From the NCBI RefSeq assembly GCF_000015245.1, contig NC_008700.1, positions 1,246,001-1,310,000 of the forward strand: 64,000 bases of DNA. The letters run 5' to 3'. Below the pieces are notes generated by a model. It was not told the origin of the DNA and made no database searches. It saw nothing but the letters and a program-made list of their open reading frames with translations. Numbering within the stretch: position 1 is the stretch's first letter; each line of letters begins with the position of its first letter. The position numbers and the translations under genes are program-made. Origin of the DNA: Shewanella amazonensis SB2B (GTDB lineage Bacteria; Pseudomonadota; Gammaproteobacteria; Enterobacterales; Shewanellaceae). Of this stretch, positions 59,235 through 64,000 are shown one piece after another.

Positions 59235-61031
59235 ATGGACTTTGTTATGCACCAGTGGGACAACCGGCACGACTATCACTCTTTCGCCAATACCGACAGC
59301 ATCAGGGTGACTCACCTGTCACTTGATCTCGCCATCGATTTTGATACCAGATGCCTTCAGGGCTGTGTTCGCCTGGATTTTGTAAGAAAGGAGGGGGATG
59401 CGGCCGATGTGTTGGTGCTGGATACCCGGGCACTGGCCATTAAGTCCATTACCGATGTGCATGGTCAGCCACTGGACTGGGGACTGGGACAGGCCAGTGA
59501 GATTCTTGGGCAGGCTCTGGAAATTATGCTGCCCAATGGCATCACCAGTGTGCTGGTGCATTATCACACCACAGAGGATGCCGAGGGCCTGCAGTGGCTC
59601 GATGGCCCTCAAACTCAAAGTGGCAAACCCTATTTGTTCTCCCAATCGCAACCCGTGAACGCCCGCAGTTGGATCCCGCTGCAGGATACCCCCAAGGCCC
59701 GGGTGACCTTTGATGCCAGAGTCCGTGCCAACCAGCCCTGCAGGGTGGTGATGAGTGCGCTCAATCAGGCGGATATGCCCGCAGACGGTGTATTTGAGTT
59801 TGTGATGGATAAACCCATGCCGACCCATTTGCTTGCCATTGCCGCCGGCCAGATTGACCGGGTGCCTGTGAGTGAGCGCAGTGCCGTATTTGCCGAGCCT
59901 GCCATGGCTTCGCTGGCCGCCCGGGAGTTTGAAGATATTGAAGCCATGATGCAGATGGCCGAGTCGATTCTTGGGCCCTATGCCTGGGAGCGATACGACA
60001 TGTTGATTCTGCCGCCCAGCTTCCCATTTGGGGGCATGGAAAACCCTTGTCTGGCCTTTTTGACCCCCACTCTTATCGCGGGCGACAAGAGTCTGGTGTC
60101 CACCGTGGCCCATGAACTGGCCCATTCCTGGACAGGTAATCTGGTGAGCAATGCCACCTGGCGCGATCTCTGGCTCAATGAAGGCTTTACCACCTACTTT
60201 ACCAATAGAATTGTGGAAGCCGTTTACGGTCGGGAGCAGGCTCAGCTTGAACTCATGCTGGAGTACGGCAGGCTGAAGGAAGAAATGGCGGGTATGCCGC
60301 TGCCACGGCAAACCCTGCCAGCCAATTTGCAGCAGGACGATCCCAACGCCGCATTCAATCGCTTTACCTACGATAAAGCGTCCATGTTTGTGCACTTTCT
60401 CGAGGCGCGCCTGGGCAGACCCGACTTTGATGCTTTTTTGCGGTCCTATATCGAGCACTATGCCTTTGTGGCCATCACCACCGAAGACTTTGTCGAATAT
60501 GCCAAAGGGACTTTGCTGCAAACCCACCCAGATAAGGTGACTGAGGCAGAGCTCAGGGAATGGATCTATGGCGAAGGCTTGCCAGCGACCTTTATGCCGC
60601 CTATGTCAGAGAGTTTGGGGTGGGTGATAGAGTCCATGACAGAGTGGCTGGAAGGGCATCCTCTGACACCGGAGCGCCTGTTTGGCTGGCGGGTTCAGCA
60701 TTGGCAGTTCTTTTTAAATAACCTGCCGGAGCAGATTTCCCAGGAGCAACTGCTGGAGCTGGATGAACGCTTTGCCCTCGGGTCATCCGGCAACGCCGAA
60801 ATTGCCTGCGATTGGTTCAGGGTAGCTATCCGTAACCATTACGACCCGGTACTGGAGCAGGTCGAAGCATTTCTGTGCCGTATTGGTCGGGCCAAGTTTG
60901 TCCGCCCACTGTTTTTGGAACTACAGATAGCCGGTTATCGACAGGAGCTTGAAGCCATCTATCACAGGGCCCGTGAGAGCTATCACCCCTCACTGAGGGT
61001 GCAACTCGACCGGATACTGTTTAACGAGTAA
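59235..61031 (+). CDS. M1-family aminopeptidase (LTA4 hydrolase-like)
   Basis: 598 residues. A beta-rich N-terminal domain (about 1-200) is followed by the M1 catalytic domain with the substrate motif GGMENPCLAF, the zinc motif HELAHSWTGN and WLNEGFTTY (HExxH-x18-E). An alpha-helical C-terminal domain follows (about 450-598) of the leukotriene-A4-hydrolase type (LFLELQIAGYRQELEAIYHRARESYHPSL). Predicted soluble, without a signal peptide, so probably cytosolic N-terminal peptide trimming. The start is uncertain: ATG 59235 is used, but ATG 59247 or an upstream TTG is possible; none has a strong ribosome site. Confidence 0.9.
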   Translation: MDFVMHQWDNRHDYHSFANTDSIRVTHLSLDLAIDFDTRCLQGCVRLDFVRKEGDAADVLVLDTRALAIKSITDVHGQPLDWGLGQASEILGQALEIMLPNGITSVLVHYHTTEDAEGLQWLDGPQTQSGKPYLFSQSQPVNARSWIPLQDTPKARVTFDARVRANQPCRVVMSALNQADMPADGVFEFVMDKPMPTHLLAIAAGQIDRVPVSERSAVFAEPAMASLAAREFEDIEAMMQMAESILGPYAWERYDMLILPPSFPFGGMENPCLAFLTPTLIAGDKSLVSTVAHELAHSWTGNLVSNATWRDLWLNEGFTTYFTNRIVEAVYGREQAQLELMLEYGRLKEEMAGMPLPRQTLPANLQQDDPNAAFNRFTYDKASMFVHFLEARLGRPDFDAFLRSYIEHYAFVAITTEDFVEYAKGTLLQTHPDKVTEAELREWIYGEGLPATFMPPMSESLGWVIESMTEWLEGHPLTPERLFGWRVQHWQFFLNNLPEQISQEQLLELDERFALGSSGNAEIACDWFRVAIRNHYDPVLEQVEAFLCRIGRAKFVRPLFLELQIAGYRQELEAIYHRARESYHPSLRVQLDRILFNE

Positions 61032-61062
61032 TAGCGGGAGCCTGCCTTGGTTTTGCTTTCGA

Positions 61063-61095
61063 AAAGGGCACCTTGATTAAGGCGCCCTTTCTATT
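61063..61095 (+). terminator. M1-gene terminator
   Basis: Stem AAAGGGC-A-CCTT / AAGG-C-GCCCTTT with one mismatch and loop GATT, followed by a T-rich stretch, 32 bases after the stop. Confidence 0.8.
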
Positions 61096-61177
61096 TGGCG
61101 GTGTAACGTCATTCATGTGTCGCAGCGCCGCTGCTTAGAGCAAGCGTGCAGTGAGTCGGGTGTGTGGGTTTCAGGAT

Positions 61178-61347
61178 AAAAAAAAGGCAACCAATGGTTG
61201 CCAGAGATGTTCAAGTCAGTCACAAGTGCCTGTTCAATGCGCCAGCAACAAGCCTATGCTGAAAGGGAGAATGATGATGAACTTTACCCATGCAGCTGTC
61301 GATTGATGTCGACTGCAAAAATTCGGTTCACTTATTCAGACCGGGCC
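61178..61347 (-). ncRNA. Structured 3' element B (candidate RNA family)
   Basis: On the minus strand, the start GGTCTGAATAAGTGAACCG is nearly identical to element A. The TGAAC/GTTCA helix (61330-61326 with 61282-61278) encloses a GTCGAC/GTCGAC-type hairpin, then ATCATTCTCCC. A weaker 4-bp hairpin has CTGGCGC in its loop. The terminator GGCAACC/GGTTGCC (61202-61196 with 61192-61186) has loop ATT, followed by eight T. It is longer than A and C because of an insert. On the plus strand it reads GGGAGA then ATGATGATGAAC and an eleven-codon frame. Confidence 0.55.
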
Positions 61348-61469
61348 TTTTTCAAGAAGTTCATCGTCAGCGTAAAAAATTCAAAAAAAATTTTTCCCGG
61401 TGCAAAAGTCAATTATCCCGGTGGCCATCCCGGTGGCGATTATGACCTGTCACTGCACATTTGAGGAAT

Positions 61470-61600
61470 AAAAAAAGGCAACCTGGGGAGGTTGCCATGG
61501 GATCCTTCAGTGGACCAAGGGGACTGCGCTAGTAAGTCCCAGGGAGAATGATGAACACGAAAACCCATTTCAATGTTCACTATGTTTGAGTCGTGCGTTC
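61470..61600 (-). ncRNA. Structured 3' element C (candidate RNA family)
   Basis: On the minus strand: TGAAC/GTTCA helix (61579-61575 with 61556-61552), ATCATTCTCCC, and a 6-bp hairpin GGGACT/AGTCCC (61540-61535 with 61525-61520) with a CTAGCGC loop. The terminator AGGTTGCC-type stem GGCAACCT/AGGTTGCC (61496-61489 with 61484-61477) with seven T follows. It lies 78 bases after the glutathione peroxidase stop and supplies its only visible terminator. On the plus strand it reads GGGAGA then ATGATGAAC and a thirteen-codon frame. Confidence 0.6.
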
Positions 61601-61677
61601 GGTAAAAAGTTCCACGACACGGCTCAAAAAATAGCGAAAATGGCTGAATTTTTACTATCTCCCTGATCCCAAATTGT

Positions 61678-62172
61678 TTATTTCGCCGCTTCGTTCAGCA
61701 GTGCCTCGATATCCTTTTCCAGCTTTTGGGGATCGGTAGTGGGGGCGAACCTGTCTCTCACCTTGCCGTCACGGCCGACCAAAAACTTGGTGAAGTTCCA
61801 TTTGATGGCCTTACTGCCAAGGAGGCCCGGTGCTTCCTGCTTAAGGTGAGTAAACAGCGGGTGGGCCTGCTCGCCATTGACATCAACCTTGGCAAACAGC
61901 GGAAAGGTCACACCAAAATTGAGTTCACAGAAACTCTGAATGTCTGACTCACTCCCTTGCTCCTGGGCGCCAAACTGGTTGCAGGGAAAGCCGAGTATTT
62001 CGAGGCCTTGGTCATGGTATTTGCGATAGAGGCTTTCCAGCCCTTGATATTGCGGGGTAAAGCCACATTTGCTGGCGGTATTGACTATCAATAAGACCTT
62101 ACCGCGATAGTTGGCCAATGGCTGCTGCTCGCCCTTGATGGTGGTGGCGGCAAATTGATACAGATCCGTCAT
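61678..62172 (-). CDS. Glutathione peroxidase (GPx, BtuE/BsaA type)
   Basis: Thiol peroxidase that reduces organic and hydrogen peroxides, 164 residues. The peroxidatic Cys lies in VNTASKCGFTPQY, the Gln in the FPCNQFGAQEQG tetrad motif (with a second Cys that can be the resolving residue), and the Trp in WNFTKFLVGRDG. There is no selenocysteine. Start ATG 62172 has ribosome site GGAG at a good distance. It is divergent from mgtE. The two CAAT..ATTG palindromes between them look like an operator for a MarR/OhrR-type sensor. Element C follows the gene. Confidence 0.93.
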   Translation of the reverse strand: MTDLYQFAATTIKGEQQPLANYRGKVLLIVNTASKCGFTPQYQGLESLYRKYHDQGLEILGFPCNQFGAQEQGSESDIQSFCELNFGVTFPLFAKVDVNGEQAHPLFTHLKQEAPGLLGSKAIKWNFTKFLVGRDGKVRDRFAPTTDPQKLEKDIEALLNEAAK

Positions 62173-62227
62173 AAAAATACTCCGGGTAGAAAATGAACAA
62201 AGACATTCTAAATGCATTTTTCTATGT

Positions 62228-62259
62228 GAGCAATTAAATTGTGTGCAATATAATTGCTC
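62228..62259. promoter_or_regulatory. Tandem palindromes between gpx and mgtE
   Basis: Two adjacent imperfect palindromes CAATTAAATTG (62231-62241) and CAATATAATTG (62246-62256) are separated by TGTG. Both lie within the larger perfect inverted repeat GAGCAATT / AATTGCTC (62228-62235 and 62252-62259). The AATT-based half-sites resemble OhrR/MarR-family operators, which respond to organic peroxides; this fits gpx on one side. Confidence 0.6.
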
Positions 62260-62321
62260 GGTTGATATGACACAAAAATCTCAATATAGTCAGCCACAAG
62301 ATGTAACCAACGGACGCCGCC

Positions 62322-63698
62322 GTGACAGAAAATTTGCCAGAACAGGAACCCAACCTGGCCCCACAGAATGAAGTGGGCCTGGTCGTACAACAGTTAACCG
62401 GCGCTGAGGGCCAGGCACAGGCCGAGGTATTCTCAGAAATTCTCGAAGACGCCGAACCCGGCACTGTAGCCTTGTTGCTGGAAGCCTTGCCGCTGGATGA
62501 GCGTTATGAGCGATGGCAGCAGGTGGAGTTCGCCGACAGGGTAGAAGTGCTCAGCCTGATGCGCGCCGATCCGCGCATGGGCATCTTGCGGCGTATGCCT
62601 GACGACGAAGTCGATCTCTTGTTTGCCCAGTTAAGTCCAGAAGATCTGATTGAGTGGAGTGACTATCTTCCCGAGAGCTTTACCGACAGGGCTCTGGCGC
62701 AAATGGGCGAGCGCCAGCGTCAGCACTTCGAACTCTATAATCAATATTCCGAAAACGAGATAGGCCGTTATGCCGACCACCAGATGTTGGTGCTTTCTAC
62801 CAAGGCAACCATAGGTCAGGCGCAGCGCTTTTTTCGCAGAATTGAACTCGACTGTAATGACTCGCTGTTTTTGGTGGACGAAGAAGACCACTTTCGGGGA
62901 GCCGTCAGCCGTTATGAAGTATTTCGCAGTAATCCCGATGAGCCACTGCTGAGTCTGATGGACGAAGACAGTCGTGCCATCAGCGCCGATGCCACCCTGA
63001 TGGAGGCGGCTGAACTGCTCGAACATAGCCGAGACGTTGAGCTGCCAGTGGTGGACGATGAAGGTGGGCTGATTGGCCGGGTGACGTTGAGAACCGCGAC
63101 CGAGTTGGTTCGTGAACATTACGAAGCCCAATTGATGGCAAGCGCCGGTATGAATGAAACCGACGACTTGTTCGCCCCCATTATGAAAGGCGCACGGCGC
63201 CGCGCCGTTTGGCTGGGTATTAACCTGCTCACGGCCTTCCTTGCGTCGGCCACAATCGGTTTGTTTGAAGACGTGCTGTCGCAGGTGGTTGCCCTTGCAG
63301 TCTTAATGCCTATCGTAGCCTCCATGGGGGGTATTGCCGGCAGTCAGTCGCTGACGCTGATGATCCGCGGCATGGCGATGGGGCAGATTTCAGCCGGTAA
63401 CCTCTGGTCTTTGATGAAAAACGAACTGGGCATAGGTGCCGTGAATGGTGTGCTCTGGGCCATCGTTATAGGCGCTGTGTCGGGTTGGTGGTTCAGCAAT
63501 GAAATCATCGGCATCGCCATTGGCTGCGCCATTCTGATCAATATGCTGGTGGCGGCCGGCGCCGGTGTGCTGGTACCCATGGTGCTGCAAAAAATGGATC
63601 AGGACCCAGCGCTATCCGGCTCGGTGATTTTGACTACGGTGACAGATGTGATTGGGTTTCTCAGTTTTCTTGGCCTTGCGACCATACTCTTTTTATGA
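62322..63698 (+). CDS. mgtE: Magnesium transporter MgtE
   Basis: Mg2+ channel/transporter of the inner membrane, 458 residues. An N-terminal superhelical domain (about 25-135) and two CBS domains (about 140-270) that sense Mg2+ are followed by five membrane helices with the pore signature PIVASMGGIAGSQSLTL. The connecting motif MKGARRRAVWLGINLLTAF joins the domains. Start codon is GTG at 62322. The stop TGA overlaps the ATG of the next gene by four bases. Confidence 0.95.
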   Translation: MTENLPEQEPNLAPQNEVGLVVQQLTGAEGQAQAEVFSEILEDAEPGTVALLLEALPLDERYERWQQVEFADRVEVLSLMRADPRMGILRRMPDDEVDLLFAQLSPEDLIEWSDYLPESFTDRALAQMGERQRQHFELYNQYSENEIGRYADHQMLVLSTKATIGQAQRFFRRIELDCNDSLFLVDEEDHFRGAVSRYEVFRSNPDEPLLSLMDEDSRAISADATLMEAAELLEHSRDVELPVVDDEGGLIGRVTLRTATELVREHYEAQLMASAGMNETDDLFAPIMKGARRRAVWLGINLLTAFLASATIGLFEDVLSQVVALAVLMPIVASMGGIAGSQSLTLMIRGMAMGQISAGNLWSLMKNELGIGAVNGVLWAIVIGAVSGWWFSNEIIGIAIGCAILINMLVAAGAGVLVPMVLQKMDQDPALSGSVILTTVTDVIGFLSFLGLATILFL

Positions 63699-64000
63699 CG
63701 CCAATCCTCACCATCAGCCAAGCCAGTTGCGATGAAGACGTTGTCGCCGCAGCAGATCTCATTGATAGCCGGGATGATAACCATCATCCCCTCGACAGAG
63801 CAGCACTGGCCAAGGCCAGATTGCTTCTGCTGGCACGGCTCGATGGCAGGCTGGTGGGCTGTGGTGCCATTAAGGCCGGTGACGGCGAGGTGGCAGAATT
63901 AGGCTATCTGGTAGTGGCATCCCAGTATCGACGCCTCGGCATTGGCGCCAGACTCACCCAGGCACGGATTGACTGGGCCAGAGCACAGGGGATAAAACTG
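63695..64000 (+). CDS. GNAT-family acetyltransferase (3' end beyond the window)
   Basis: Only the first 102 residues are visible. The acetyl-CoA-binding motif A is present as YLVVASQYRRLGIGARLTQ (R-x-x-G-x-G), preceded by the beta strands LLLLARLDGRLVGCGAIK typical of the fold. ATGA overlap with mgtE implies cotranscription. Substrate unknown. Confidence 0.85.
   Translation, partial: MTPILTISQASCDEDVVAAADLIDSRDDNHHPLDRAALAKARLLLLARLDGRLVGCGAIKAGDGEVAELGYLVVASQYRRLGIGARLTQARIDWARAQGIKL

Noticed and set aside
59319..60527. 402-codon minus-strand frame
   Set aside because: Antisense shadow of the M1 aminopeptidase gene.
61198..61464. 88-codon plus-strand frame across element B
   Set aside because: It crosses the repeat and its hairpins, has no ribosome site at its start, and its conserved parts are explained by the structured element. 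Only the short ATGATG frames inside it are worth testing.

Overview
The window is a gamma-proteobacterial chromosome segment. Its protein sequences and gene order (barA / rlmD-relA-mazG-pyrG-eno / ftsB-ispD-ispF-truD-surE-pcm-nlpD-rpoS / mutS / recA-recX-alaS-lysC-csrA-tRNA) fit the genus Shewanella. The porin-phoB-phoR-pstS and gpx-mgtE blocks at the right end fit the same genus. The DNA looks fairly GC-rich for Shewanella, as in S. amazonensis-like species, but I cannot fix the species. I see no IS element, prophage, integrase, CRISPR array or rRNA operon; this is mostly core chromosome.

Layout. 1-2435: C-terminally cut barA (minus strand). 2548-10406: rlmD, relA, mazG, pyrG, eno, with clear terminators after pyrG and in the eno-ftsB gap. 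10588-16535: a tightly overlapping ftsB-ispD-ispF-truD-surE-pcm operon, then nlpD and rpoS. 16651-25408: mutS (minus), then recA with an E. coli-like SOS promoter, recX, alaS, lysC and csrA. 25639-26495: eight tRNA genes (Ser-GCT, five Arg-ACG, Ser-GCT, Arg-ACG). 26910-30103: oadGAB sodium-pumping decarboxylase behind a PdhR-type palindrome. 30155-35342: a 57-residue membrane protein, a dicarboxylate/amino-acid:cation symporter, a YqaA-like protein and an M16 lipoprotein peptidase. 35529-38228: gshA and two small lipoproteins. 38363-43644 (minus): a giant MORN_2-repeat protein, a GAF-GGDEF protein, purK and purE. 43796-48268 (minus): a sugar-dehydrogenase-fold protein, an SPFH protein and a DauA-like SulP transporter. 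48521-50750: an ECF sigma factor with a probable anti-sigma, and an orphan solute-binding protein. 50772-53389 (minus): an HD-GYP-type protein and rdgC. 53682-58015: porin, phoB, phoR and pstS with Pho boxes. 58091-64000: a collagenase-like protein, an M1 aminopeptidase, glutathione peroxidase, mgtE and a cut GNAT gene.

Regulatory theme. Several stress and global regulators lie close together: BarA (input to the Csr system), RelA (ppGpp), RpoS, CsrA, the SOS-controlled recA, and farther right PhoBR, an ECF sigma/anti-sigma pair, a diguanylate cyclase and an HD-GYP protein.

Most unusual observations. (1) Three related structured elements (58091-58216, 61178-61347, 61470-61600) all sit 3' of minus-strand genes. 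They share a TGAAC/GTTCA helix, a CTCCC box and a terminator hairpin; two also share a 6-bp hairpin with entirely different stem bases but the same CTAGCGC loop. They look like an undescribed 3'UTR or small-RNA repeat family. (2) A diverged second copy of the last eleven codons of eno lies 80 bp downstream of the real end, between a perfect TATAAT and a terminator. (3) A PdhR-type operator precedes oadGAB. (4) Two adjacent CAAT..ATTG palindromes lie in the gpx-mgtE divergent promoter region.
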